This document shows, piece by piece, positions 11,176 to 24,900 of a DNA stretch of 64,000 bases. A program made the position numbers and the translations under genes. The stretch comes from Amblyornis subalaris (lineage: Eukaryota > Chordata > Aves > Passeriformes > Ptilonorhynchidae). The stretch lies in assembly GCA_018881555.1 (NCBI GenBank), contig JACAXG010000061.1:3348001-3412000 (forward strand). The letters are read 5' to 3'. A model generated the notes under the pieces. It was not told the origin of the DNA, searched no databases, and saw only the letters and a list, made by a program, of their open reading frames with translations. Position 1 is the stretch's first letter; each line of letters begins with the position of its first letter.

Positions 11176-14100
11176 CATTTCTATGAAACTCTTTCTGTCT
11201 GTCACAACACAAAACAAGATGTTCACACAGATAATTTTTTTGCTGAGTCAGTTTGCCAGGTTTTCAACATATATAATACAAGATGCAGGAAATGTACTAC
11301 TGTAGTCCAGAGTTTTGGTCCATTAAAGGGATTCTTGCTCACCACTTCAGTAAATGAAGCCCAGTTCATCTACTCTCTGTAGAGATTCACTCAGTGTAGT
11401 TTAAAAACAGCCTGTAGTTTGTGATTTGCATACTTTTCAGTCTAAAATTTTTTTAAAAAAAGTAGCTAAAGCTCTATGTCAATATGTTTGATACTACATT
11501 TGGAATTCTGTTTTATCTTTATCTTTTATTAACACACTTTGTTTTAATTTTCTTCTTGGATATTGTTTTGTTTGGGGTTTTTTAAGAGAACTAGAAAGCA
11601 TGTAGTGATGCTTGGAGACTGCCTTTCACTCCTGAACTGGCATATGGTTCTTTTCTATTAAGGTTTCACACCTCTGGCTGACATATAATCTGTTTGCTAA
11701 GAAAATAGGCTTTTATCAGGTTGTGAAAGTTCCTTACAAAAAGAAAATCCAGTGTATTTGGATAGTTTGCAAAACATCTGGAACTTTTTCTTCCCTAAAT
11801 GCATTAAGCCTTTTCTTTCTGGGCGGGCTGAAGGCATTAGCAGGCTCTGAAGGCAATGGGTGGGAGATGCAATGTGTGCTGTAACTNAAGAGTTTAGAAA
11901 CCACAGCAATGTTGCTGAAACAATAGAGATAAAGGGAAGGTAGGGCTAAACCACTAATGCATCCAAAACCAGCTGGTTCCCAACAGGAATTTCCATTTTG
12001 GTTTGGAGGGGCTTGGTGAGGTCACACAGGCCAGTCTCCATTGCTCTTTGTGCCTGGTGGCATTTGCCCAAGAGACATGGTCAGTTTGGGGGCACGAAGT
12101 GGAGAACGGAGGTCAGGAGCCTGGCAAAAGGCTCAGGTGTGCCATGGGGACTTGGCAGAGAGGTTAAAAAAAACAGCACAGTTTGAAAGGGAATGGGTTT
12201 CAGATCCAAAACTAATCATGTTTCATCATTTGTGGTGAAAGAAAAACAAATTCATTCTGTTCTGGGCCAACAAAAAAGGCTACCTCCAAGCTTTTTCAAT
12301 TCAATTGTTTCTTGATGAAACAATTATTGTGAGATTATAAATTCAGAAGTATTCCTTTTGAAAATGTCAAAGTAAAATATTTTGAGCTTTATAAGCTTGG
12401 CAGAAATTTTTTATTCTGAGGAGAAGCAGTCTTTGAGACAAGTATGCATTGGGACATAGATTGTTATTTTGCTTTTCTAACATTTTTCTCCCTTTCTATC
12501 TTTCAGGGGTACTCACTGCTTCATAAGGCCATTTAGCACTCCATAAGCTTTCTCAAAATCAGGCACAGATTTCCCAAAAGAGGAAGGAGCTTCTCTTCAT
12601 AACTCCCTCACTATTTTTTAATGTCTAGGACAACGTACTGGTGACAAGTTTTATTTCTACTCACACAGGGCATTGGCTAATGAGTAAATATTGCAATTTT
12701 AGAATCCATTTAAAAATTCATTCAATGTTTATGGCTCAAAATGAAATATCAGTAGCTAAATTTTATATGACAACATTGATTATACTGCAGAAGCTCAGGT
12801 AAACAAGCTATGTGTTTACGAAAGCATGCTATTTGTTAAAAATCAGGCACACAATCCAGTTACATAGGTTTAATGAGCTCCTTGATGTCTGAAAGGAGGT
12901 TTAGGTGAACTCTGGTTTAGATAAATGTATCTGACTGCATTTGCCACGGGCTGAGAGGACTCACAAGGAGATGTATGGCATGCATGAGAACTCACCACGT
13001 TACTGCATGCCTCAGCTCCCACTGCATCCCACCAACCTCTTCAAGAACCAGATAACTTTTCTTACCTCATGGTCACAGGGCTGAGTGTGACCTAGGTCAG
13101 TGCAACCACATGATGTTGCCATCAGAGAGCTCTGGGTGCGCCGTGATACACACAGTGAAGAGACCTGTGGGAAGTTTTGTGTGGAACTGGTGTGCAGCAG
13201 CTCTGGCACTGGGTGCCAAACCTCTCGTGTTGTTCCATGACCCCTTCTGGCTGCATTGTTTTACAACTGCAAACTATCAGACANGCTAACACTATGGAAC
13301 CCCATGCAATGTTTGGGGTTTTTTTGCAAAGTCAGTTTGTGCCCAAAGCAGCTCTGTTTCTCTTGCAGAATTCATACATGCCACCAAATTTTGGCCACTG
13401 AAACAGAGCTGTTCCANCTGGAGGGAACACATCTTGGGGTAACACTTAATTCTCCAACAGTAATGCGGTATTCCTCAACCGGAGCTGCAGCGCAGCCCAC
13501 AGCACATTTTCATACTGGACTGGTGAGCAAATGTTACACAAGCTGTCCTCACTGCTAGGATGAGCGGCACCCTCCCATCGGTCACGGCAGACAGTCTGGA
13601 ACACTCCACGCGCTTGGAATCACCCTGATGACCATAGCTCCAAATCAGAGTGGAAACACATTTGTGCAATGGTACCAAGGTCCTTGTTGCTGTCTGCACT
13701 GCTTGATCCATCGGAATGACAACAAACTTTAAATTCTCAGAGTCAGCACTTCAGGCTCTTCTGGGAGCTGAATACCTAGTTTCAAATAGAAAGAAGTAAT
13801 GCAATCGAAAAACCATTCTGTTTTGTTGCTACCAGAGAAAACTGAAATATATTTACTTTTTTTTCTCTAATCACCTCAGAGGAAGATAAGATGCATAATT
13901 ACTACCAAAAATAACATAAGTGCTTCTCTGTTTTTGTTGCTTAGTGCACAGCTTTTGTATAGTAGTGCNCAAATACAGGTGACCTTGCATTGCATCATAA
14001 CTTTATAGCTATTAATTTCTTACCTTCTCTTGATTTGAATCAGAAAATGGGGGTTATTAGTAAGAAATATGAAACAAAATGCTGCAAGCAAGCAAAAATG

Positions 14101-17100
14101 GTCCCAAATCTGAAAGAGAAGGTGTATATTTCCATAATGCTTACAAGATTCAGAAAGCTGTGAGACTTTGTTGCATGCATCTTGTAAGGGAATTAATAAT
14201 CTTCATGTGCTTTGTCCTGGTGATTGAAATAAATTACTTGCTTAAATTGCTAAGCAAGATGACCCATCTGTTGGCCCATGCATGTTCACATTCTCAGTGG
14301 GTTTATTATTCAAAATAATGACTGCCATATGCAACAGTAAACAGTTCTTTTGAAATTGACTGAAAGATCCTGTGCTGCTTTTGAAGGCAATTTACAGAAA
14401 TTGCTCATGTTCCCCTCCAGAACCTGCCATTCAACCAAACTCACCCTGACAGAGCTATTGCACTGCTTTTCTGTGAAGACAGAGACAAAACCATAGCAGA
14501 AGCCTGGACCGGGTCAGATTTATTCTTCGTGAATGGAGAAGACTGAAAACTATGAATTATACAGCTCTGCAGCCCCAAACAGCACCAGGCATGTCCCAAT
14601 TTATTGGTTTATTTGCATCACCAAAGCAATTATCATATAATCATGTTGTGGGAGCTATCAGTATGTTTGAGGATGTATTACAGAATCTATCTAAACTGGC
14701 AGCAGCCACTGTAACAGTCCCCAAGCCAAAGAAAGAAAAAGATTGTCCCAATCCAAATTCACCTTCCTTTTCAGAAAATGCCTGAATTACTAGCTGAACT
14801 CTATAATGTTCCTTCAAGGTTAACAAATTCTGTGCATCAGACCCAGGAAGGCAGAGTATCCCAGGGGAGAGGGGTTTCCCTGAGCATGTTGTCCCTTGCN
14901 TCCCCAGAAGCACAAACCAGGAGACTTCCAGCACAAGCACGTCTGCGGTGGGACAGGGCAGAAGACAAGGGTAGTGGCACGACTTGCATCCTCACAGAGG
15001 CATACCACCTGCTGTCAGCATGCCCAGAACGAAGGGATCATGGCNCAGGGAGATTTCTCTAGACAAGGGAGTGGTTTCCCTGCTGACAAATTAACGAGTG
15101 CGATTGGAGATGAACTTTGGCCTATGCAGGAGGTGAACACCATCAGGTTATTGCCTTGGCAGCTTCTTCTGCCCTCAGTCATTTGTAAGCTCCCTGTANA
15201 AGTTAAAGCTGGCAGGGTCACAGCACTGAGCAAGCACAGTGCAAAAAGGCCATCTGTCCTCAGGAGGGGAGATAGGGGTGGGGGGAAGCCCCCACCCTGC
15301 CCACCACACTGGTGTGCAGGTGCCCACAGCTCACGGTGCTAGGTGTAACTAAACAAAACCAGACTTACCGGCAAACACTCTGCACGCCTTTACAGGTTAA
15401 AGGATGTGCCTGTGTGTTTGATTTGATCACCTCTNTCTGTTTTATTATTTCTTATCACTGATTTTCTGTTAAATTCCACTGGTTCCCATCCTCTAACCTT
15501 TTGCTGTTAGGGAAGGGCTGAAAGCCAGATTTTTACAAACAGTCCTCGTATACATCTACTTAAGAAATAAATGGCAAGGTTCCTTTTCATAACTTCCTTT
15601 GCCTCTAATTTAGACCATCCACATTTCATCCACAGGCTGAACACACATTCAATTCATACAAGGCCTATAAACCATGTTAAGACCACAGAGCATCCATGAT
15701 TTGTTCATGATGTTAACAGTGACTCACCATGGCCAGATTACAGATGTTAAATTGCTGATGGATGGCCCACATCCAGCACGTGGTATTCAGCTGAAGAATT
15801 AATCATGTGTGGAAAGATCTTTCTTTTTTCTTTTGGTCCCTGTGAATAATGAAACCTCTAATACAGTATATTGTACTTTACAAGCTTACTGAAATGAACT
15901 CCTTTCTAAAAAGAGGAAAGGATAACACTATTAAAGCAGCCGAATGCTGTACATGACATGATGACATATTGGGACTTTCTGGATAGCTAAATGAACACAC
16001 TTGCTTTTTGTTGATTTATGCCAGCAGCACCAGCCTTTCTTTCCTANGAAGGGAAGTTTTCTTGTTTGCCTCTTTCTTTGTTGGAAACAGATAACTTATT
16101 GAGTGCAATCCTGGCTTGGTACACAATTGTTCATGAAAAACACAAAGTGTGTAAAGGAGCAGGAAAGAAGGACTAAGTACAGATTCGGGTAAGAAATAAC
16201 TTATCTGGAGTTGGAAATACTGTTTCCCCTTTGTATGCTGGCAGAGGTCTAACTTCTTCTGAAGTCCTTAGAATCAAATGTGGGAATCTCCCACACTCTT
16301 TCTTGTGTTTTCTTTTCCTTTTTCTTTTCTTCTCACATGAGCATTTTCATTGGTAAGAGGATAACAATTTCTATAGAGCAGTATACTTTACTGCCTGTGA
16401 TAAGAATGCCTATTATCATTGTCCTTTTAATTTTCTTCTGGTTTAATGAAGATAGTAAGAAGCCAGACACCTTGATGCAGAAAACCACTATATACTGGAT
16501 CCTAAAAATGGCCATCTATTTCAAAAGACAATTCAAAACTCCAAAACTGAAGTGGCTCATTCCTCTTAAGGCTCTTCTTAGGATGTGAACAAAGACCACG
16601 ATGTATCAGAAATAAACAAATATATCAGAGTAAGGAAAGAGTCAAGAAAAAGAACCAACAGTCAGTTTCTTCCTGAAAGGGTGAATAAATACAATAAGAT
16701 TCATCTTATGTGGCAGTGCAGCCATATACGGAGCAAGGATAACAGTAATTAAAAGATATCAGAAGCTTGGAAATGTTCTCTTATGCTGCTGAAAATCCCG
16801 CCATTAATACAACCCATACAATACAGTATGCTCTCCTCCTCAATACAAGAAAAGCAGATGGTTTTGATATGGCCATGACTGTCCCTTCAGAAGGCAAATT
16901 CAGAAGGGAAACAATGGGTTGCTGGATCGTTCAGCTTCAAGGCTGATGGAGATTTCTGGTAACAGTATTATGGATAAGTAGGGACAGTCCCTGGGCAGTC
17001 AGANGTAGCAGAAAAGACATCCTGATGCCTCTAAATGCCAAGGGAAAAAAACACCTGGGAGAATATTTGGCCTCAAGGCTGCTGCTGTTTTGGTAGACGC

Positions 17101-20100
17101 AGGTTTACTTTTGCTGGGAAAGGAAGTAACTACTATAGGCATATGTGGAACCACTGAAGAGACTACTGCAAATCTCTCTTGATAGCCATGGCCAGCTATA
17201 AATATTTCTACGCTCTGTGTGCCATAACATGAGATGATAACTGATATGCCCAGACAGGGATGTCAAGAGGGGGATGGGGACTGGAAACTCCATTTCAGGC
17301 GCCAAGACAATTTTCTTGAGAAAGGAAATCTGAAACCAGCAGAGGATGGAATGCACTTCATGCAGAGGCACTGCTGTAGGCTTTGGCCTGCACACCTCAC
17401 ACCCACTTCAGTCCTCTAGACACCATTTAGAGGGGGCTTGAACAGGGAACAAACTGGCTTGGGGTCAGTATCACCCTAGTTCAATTAATCACTACTGCAT
17501 TAGAAGTAGTAACTGGGGAAATATAATGATAGTTGGGCCATATGAAGCAGCTGCAAAGTTTCTTAGCAACTTTAAGAATGACCCTTCAACCTTTTCTCAT
17601 TACTCATATGATTAATGCTTATCCATGTGAATAGTCTCATTGATTTAACTCACCCTGTTTCTGGGGGTAAGGACTTCAGAATCAGACACAGAAATATAGA
17701 ATTATACTCTTCCCCAGTTATTTCAAATCCAGATTTAGTTAAGTGCAGTGATTAACTCAATAGACCTTGCCTCACAGAGAAGGGTGGTAGAGAAACTACA
17801 CTGTAACTAGGGGTTCCACTTTAACTAAAAGAACAATATCAGCATCCATAATGTAATTGGTCTTTCTAGTCCCACCTGGACCAATGATGTTGTTTAAATT
17901 TATTTTTAAGTTAAATGTTCAGAAGTAATCTTTAAAAGCAGTGTCCTCTTAAATTCAACACATGAAAATTCAGGAAGAAAAAAAAAACAGAACAAAATAT
18001 CAAAAAAGAAAGAGTAATAGAATCTCTTGTTAAAATTTCAAAATTTAAAAGGAATTTTACCCAAATATGTTCAGTTTTGCAATACTGCCTTTATTTTATG
18101 GCTTTTTCAAACAATTTTCATAAGTCCGGTAAGTACTTTTGGATGGCAAAATGCTTATTTTTCTCTGGAACACCAATACAGTCCTATTTCATTCAGTGTG
18201 GTCTGTATTTTTGACATATGCAACAAGCCTAGACAACTTTCTCAGTATCATTACTCACTGTGACTCTTTAGCTCATCTCCTGTTCTGTCCCTAAATAGCC
18301 TTCATCTATCTTTTTCAACAGTTTTTCTTCAACTCCTTATGAATCACTTTGCTGCTGTCTTAGAGAAAATCCCCTCTTTTATGAGGAGCTGATTCTCTGA
18401 ATGAGGAAGGGAAGCTAGGAGAATACTGTTCTTGTGGTAAGGACAGGTTTTCATCACGGAATCATCATAGGTATCATAATCCATACTCCAATTAAAACTG
18501 TAGGGTATTTTTTAAGCAACACATACTGGGGTACTTTCATCAAATGCTCTGGTATGTGCCTGCTATTAACACCTCTCCATCGAGTTTGCATTAGATACAC
18601 AAATCACAACTCTGCAGTTAAAACTTATCTCTGTTCTAGGCAGAGTACTGGACAGATCCAGTTTGGCAATGGTAGCAAGAGATTTACGGTTCACTTCAGA
18701 TAACATTTCAGCTTCCATAAATAAGGACATGAAATTCTTTACACCACCAAGCTAAGCCTTATTGTCTGTCTGTATATCAACACTCAATTTTAGATGGCAT
18801 GCGGCATTTTTTTCTTCGCTGCTGTGTCAGAAAATTTGCTCATCTCCAGTTTTACAACACATCCAGAAGAAAGCTAAACAAATAGACACAGTGGGAACAG
18901 CTATGGATAAATCAATTTCATATTTACCAGTATTGCACCTCAACTCTGAATCTTTTCATTACCTTCTGCATTTTTGAAATTCAGTTAATGTCTGTTTCCC
19001 ATGATCTTCAGACATCTTTGCACGTCAGTGCTCACACATGAACAATTTCCCAATACTTGGGGCCTTCATATCAATCCTTTTCTGCACCAAAGGAGCACAA
19101 ATACTTGTGTCAGCATCAGTCCTACCACGATCACACACTTCACTGGATTAATTTCTCTTCCTGGTAAATTTACTCTCTGATGCAGAATTACTAATATTTA
19201 TGATTAAATTAACCCTAACATTTCTGGTCTTCTAGTTTGTTCCAGACTAAAACATCATCTATATAGAGTATACTTACTCCGTGCCATTAAAATGCATTTC
19301 ATTCTCAGCAGAGCACCCTAAAAGCCCTTCATGAAAATTGTGTTTCCCAAAGGATGTGTTAAATTTGCATAAACAAGTGCTCTCAGTTTTAATAGGATGT
19401 GTGATCACAGAATTGTGTCTTTCAGACAGAAATGATGTAATTAAAGAGTGAAACACTGGGTCAGTGCAGTACATAGCACTCCAGAAAGGTTTCAGCACTG
19501 AGCTCAGAAGTCTCATACCTGCGCTAGTGTGACAACACACCTCGTGCAGTTGTCTCTTCTCCACTGCTTTCCAGTGTCCAAAACATTCAACTGTTTAAAG
19601 GCACATTCCTGATGCCACACATACTCCAGTACCAGACTCTTCCAGCATATCCAAGATTTCTCCTATAGAACTGTCCCTTCGGTCTCTCCTAGCATCCCAG
19701 ACACTCTCTTTACTGCAATTCAGAGGTTCTTTTACTCAAAGCAAGACAATAACAGTGAGCTGTTCCGACAGAAAGANTTTCTACTTCCTCCTTTCTACAA
19801 AACTAGCAATAAACAAAGCCAAAATTTGACATTTTCAATTTGCATGTTAAACTTTTCTCCCAGCTCCTACTGACTTGGAGCAGCTTGAAACAGAGCCAGA
19901 CAGATGTGAGGATGTAAGTTCATCTGGGAAGGGAAACTAGAATATAATTTGGCAATTCTTCTGGGAGGAAAAGGCATGCCAAAGGAGGCCAAGCCTCTGA
20001 AGTAAAACATACATCGTTCACCTCTTCTCCCACTCTTCCAGCAGTAAAGTGACATACCTTTATTAATATTTATTGCCACTGAGCAGCATACAATAGTTTA

Positions 20101-21922
20101 GAGAAATTACTAGCACCAGAAGAAAGGACGAGAGCAAGAAGGGGATGGGCAAGAGGGCCGGGTGAAGTTGAATAAGCTGTCCCAACCAGCAATAATAGTG
20201 GGTTTGGCTAATCACTCTGAAAAGCTGCTATGACCAAAGAAGCAGAAATTTCTCAGAGAATGGGCTCTCAGCTGAAGGTTTCCAGTGCAAGGAAGTCCTA
20301 ATTACAAATTAACCAGGCTAACTCACTATAAAGGGGATGCTGTCAAGTTTGCTTTCTACCAGATGCATAAAGCAACTTCCAGAACAAAAAGCAAACTCAC
20401 ATGACCAGCAACTGACCCTGTTTCCCAGCTATCAGGGTGAGGGGAACTCAGAGCTGTCTGCACATGATGCAGCTGGGTCCCCAGCACAGGACCAGAACAG
20501 CTGTGAAAGGACTTAAGGGGGGCACTGAAACCTATCCCAAAGCGGTGCAAGGCACCGTCAAGAGTTTTCAGTCTTCACAGCCAGTGATGGAGTTTAAAAG
20601 CCAGCAGAAACACTTGCCTATAACTTACATATTTCACTCTCCAGTGAAGCCAGTGACAGGTCCCCTCCCATTAGCTGAACACTGAATTTATCAAGAGCAG
20701 ACATCTGTGGCCACCGTCTACTGGGACCACCCATCAGCAGCAGAAAATGCCTCCATGCACGCACTGAATATCAGAAGGTCGGGGGTCACTTGCTCCTACC
20801 AGTTGACTAAAAGTGCCTCCATATAGCCTTAACGAAAGGTCATTTTAAGATACTGTGCAATTCACTGTCAGGGCACAACTCAGGACAGGACAAAGGCAGC
20901 AGAAGGACCTAGCCTCATTCCAGCACTTTTCCGACTTCAGAAGTCATCTCATTCCCTACAATAACAATATAAACCATAAGCCTCTTATCAGGCACACATT
21001 GTATTACAGACAGAAATGCAAGCACAGATATTTTCCCCTTTCCAAAAATAGCATTTTCTTTTTTTTTGCTTTTAGAAAATGACAACATGAGGAAAAAAGA
21101 CCATTTTATTTTTCTGTAAGCTTTGCATCTTCTGGTGTAAGTTTTACATCCTTCTGGCTCCAGAGAAACTGGTAGCAGCTGGTTTAATTTCCTCAGTTTC
21201 CCGTGTCAAAGGTTCAAACACAGCTGTAGATACTCTTTATGGGTAAAATGTTCTCCTGCTCTTTGGATCAAAAAACTTTAAGCAAAGTCAGATGACTCCA
21301 TTTCAGTGCTGGGAAGGCCTGGGTAAACTCTTTATGGATACATTTCTCCTCACATTCGCAAGAACTGCTCTGCAATGAGATCTCTACAGTGAAACATCTG
21401 TCTTTTCAGTGGTCATCCAATTTTCCTCCTTTGGTTAACTCTGCCCAGTCCAAAGGAAACTCACCCTTTGTCAGAACTCCAGAAAAGCCTGATACAAAAT
21501 CTAGATTCAATTTGCACTTCATTTGCACCAAGATCTTTTTCAACATCAAATAAAGACCAAGTAAAAGTAGGGAAAAAAAAAAAAATCTACCAGAAGGGAG
21601 GGGCAGTAGAGAATGAATTGGATAAGAAAAACATTGAGAAAGGTGAAAAAAAAATAATCACAGGGAAAAACAGATGTCAAGTGTAGACCTATTGGTGTGG
21701 GCAATGAAGACTTACAAAAGAATCTGCTCATAAAAAGGCTCTGACAGCCCAGAAATGTCTCCCAGNAGCAGCTGTCAGGAGTGGGAGGACAAGCCCTACT
21801 CCCCTCCTCCAGAAGAGATGATAGTTCCCTATTGTGAGAGTAGGTGCTAATTATTATTTCCTTTCTAGGACCAAGGAAGTCTTTTAAATCTATCCAATGA
21901 ATCNGTGAAATAAGCTGTGACA
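11176..21922. other. Long stretch of unique-looking non-coding DNA
   Basis: I find no gene, RNA gene or recognisable transposon here. Small structures include a perfect 9-bp inverted repeat with a 5-base loop at 12303-12325 (AATTGTTTC / GAAACAATT) and a 13-base A run at 21573-21585. About 12 single Ns fall between 11887 and 21904, the most closely spaced between 13284 and 16047. Open frames near 14550-15340 overlap on both strands and have no motifs. The 102-codon frame at 16280-16588 encodes a hydrophobic, low-information peptide and is not convincing. Confidence 0.6.
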
Positions 21923-21976
21923 AGATAGATAGATAGATAGCTAGACAGACAGACAGATAGATAGATAGATAGATAA
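21923..21976. repeat. GATA/GACA microsatellite
   Basis: A tetranucleotide array of GATA units is interrupted by one GCTA unit and then several GACA units before returning to GATA. The interruption pattern suggests an old array that has partly re-expanded. It lies in a short unique context and carries no coding signal. Confidence 0.97.
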
Positions 21977-24900
21977 TTTGGCAAGATGGAGGGGTATGAG
22001 GCTCTCCCTATTGGGGCTGAGAGGCAAAATCAAAAACAAGAGTCTGTGGGAAAGTTTAGCGCTTCTTTTATGGGGGTGCATCTGGTTATCCATATGGGGG
22101 GTTTCAGGCAGTGGGACCACAGGCTGTGTGACCACAAGGTATGTGATGAGCTGCATTTCTAGCAGCTTGCAGATAATGAATGGGAAGGCTCTTGGGTTTT
22201 CCCTGTGTGCATCAAGTGAAAATGTTCACGTTTTTGTTCAGCCATACACCAGCAGTGAAAACCAACACCAGTCACTGGGGGAGCCTTTTCACTTCAGCAG
22301 GTGAAGGTGCTGACTCCACTTCCCACAGGCAAGCCAGACTTCATTTTGCTGACTGAAGAAGATGCCACTTAAAACTTGTGTAACCATATGTTTCAAAACT
22401 GTGAGTCATATTTTATTTGAGAATGAATGTGACAGGCCTTGTATTTGTGCTGATTTGCTGTATTTCCACATTGCCCTGCTGAATAAAGCTATCAAAGTTT
22501 ATCCTGTTTTTAAGTTAAAAGAATAAATAACAATCCTATGTACCAGAAAGACTCCTTATGTAAACTTGGTATTACAGTAAAAAAAAGACACAATTTCCAT
22601 ATTAATTATATTTTCCTATAATATTGCAGGATCAATTTATACTGGATGATTGTATGCACTTAAACCATTCCATTTAACCTCACAGCACACTGTTTGAACA
22701 CACTGCATTTCATTTATGCTGGAAACCTTGGGCTTTGAACAATGCGTAACATGATACAGCAGAACAAACCAAACAGAAGAGTGGCCCAAATCACAGTCCA
22801 TCACACCATTATATACAGTAAGGGGACCTCCAGCATATCAGATGGGGTTGAGCACTTGGGTGTGTGTAAATGAAATACGTAGAAAACTAAACTGTTGTCA
22901 GTTCTGACAGTTGATACCGGTCACAATACAGAGCTGAGAGTTGTTGCTAGGGGACGCGTGAGGTTTTGCCACCAAGACTCACATCTCCAGACCAGTAAGT
23001 GCAGCCATCTGGTAAATCTCAGTAGAAAATGCTGAAGACGTTGTTTGGATCAACGGGTTACCTGAAATCTAGGAGATGCATCTAGGAGATGCAAGGAGGC
23101 ATGAAAATCATGTGAAGCAGGAGAGGAGTAAGGAAGGCTAAACAAAGACACCAGTAGGAATCCGCCTGCACTTACCTAAGGGTTGGGACAAAACAAAATC
23201 TGAAGTTATTTTGAGCAGTTTATCAGAAGGGAGTATCATGTCAGTACCCAGGAAATGAAGAGAAACACTGCACAAAAAGTCCAGTGTGTCCCAGAGGAAG
23301 AATGATGTGGGCACTGCCTTCAGAAAGTTTCCTGCTCTGTTTCTCTCAAATATCCTGAGAAAGACCCATGAATTATTTGAGTAGTGAACAAAATCTGTAT
23401 GTGTTTTCCCTACCTGGCTTCACCTGGTGTTCCCTGAAGGAGAACTTCAGGTACTGTAGTGTAGGCAATATGAGCACGAGGGCTGGGAATGATTATATTT
23501 AAGACATTGTGTAAACCAGAAGGGCAAGTTCACAGCTGTTTTGGGTGCTTAGGTGGAAATAAGAGCCACAGCGCCAGTGTCCCTACAATGCAGGCAGAGG
23601 CACTAAAATGGAGCAAGTATAGCCTCAGGGTGAGGTGTAAAGCAGTTTGAGGATTCACCAGATGGACAGTTTCACAACACGGCCATGATCCATCAATGGG
23701 AGGCAGAGGGAACATCTTTAACCCTGTGACAAGAGCCATGTCTCAGCCNCCCGTTGTCCCAAAGAAAGTGTAGGAAGGCGTGACTCCATTGGTAATGAAG
23801 CTGGGATGTTCGTGACTCCCCATGGTCACATAAACATTCAAGACAGCTCCCAGCTAAACTCTAAGAAGAAATATTTTGATCACACTGGGGAGTGAAGGCA
23901 AAACTATGTTGTTAACATGATTCTCAGACTACTGACACCACACTTTAGATGTAGCCTAAATGGTAGTCACTGAAGCATTTACCAAACTACTGGATTTTAC
24001 CAGATTTCTAGGGATCCACAACTTGTAACTAAGTAGTCCACAAAGGTACCTAGGAAACCCAAGTCCTATTCACTTTGGGAATAAACTGGTTGTATAAGGA
24101 TCCATATCTCTTTTTGCAGCCAGTGTCCCTTCGGCATCCCTGGGCTTGGAGGCTGTCCTCACAATTTTGCACTTTTCAGTGAAGGGAAGAGTTTGTCCCC
24201 ACCCTTGCACCCAGAGCACCCAAACCAAATTTATGGCGACGAGGAAAGGAAGTCATGGAGGTACATAGAAGAATGAGGGAATTTTTAGAATAAAAAGAAC
24301 ATCCAATGTTTTATAATCTGTTAGGGAACAAAAGAGGGAGATCAAAAAATCTTTTATTTCAAATCATGTGCTAACTGCTAAATAACAGAGAGAGTTCAGC
24401 CAAAGTAAATCTTATCAGCTCAACTGGGATGTTTCTTCCACCCTTCTCTTGCAGCACACATATGAATGTGTGGCCATGGTCATATCAACTTGGTTTTATT
24501 CAATATGGTAAGTCCTTAGTGACAAAGTAGAGTCAATGTCAGAAGCAGGATTCCCGTTTAAGAGCTATTGACCCATCTTCTTGTGAGGTGGATCAGTAAA
24601 GCTTCCAGCTCCTGCCCCACCAGAAACAGGGCACAGACTTCAGGAGTCTGATGTCGCGACTGTGCCTGCTACAGCTGGCTGTGACTTGGTCTCTTGCCCA
24701 CTACTAAACAGCAGGAAGAAATGCCCCCTTAGAAAGAGGGTTTTGACTGAAGAAGAGAAGTGTGTGTAATTCTATGTCAGGTGAAGTTTCTTTGGCAACA
24801 TCTGGCAACGTTGCAGAATTTCTACACTCCGCTGAGATTTAGAAGAGCATATGGTTTCCACTACAGCAAAACAAATCACTCCTTGAACAAAAAGCTCTGA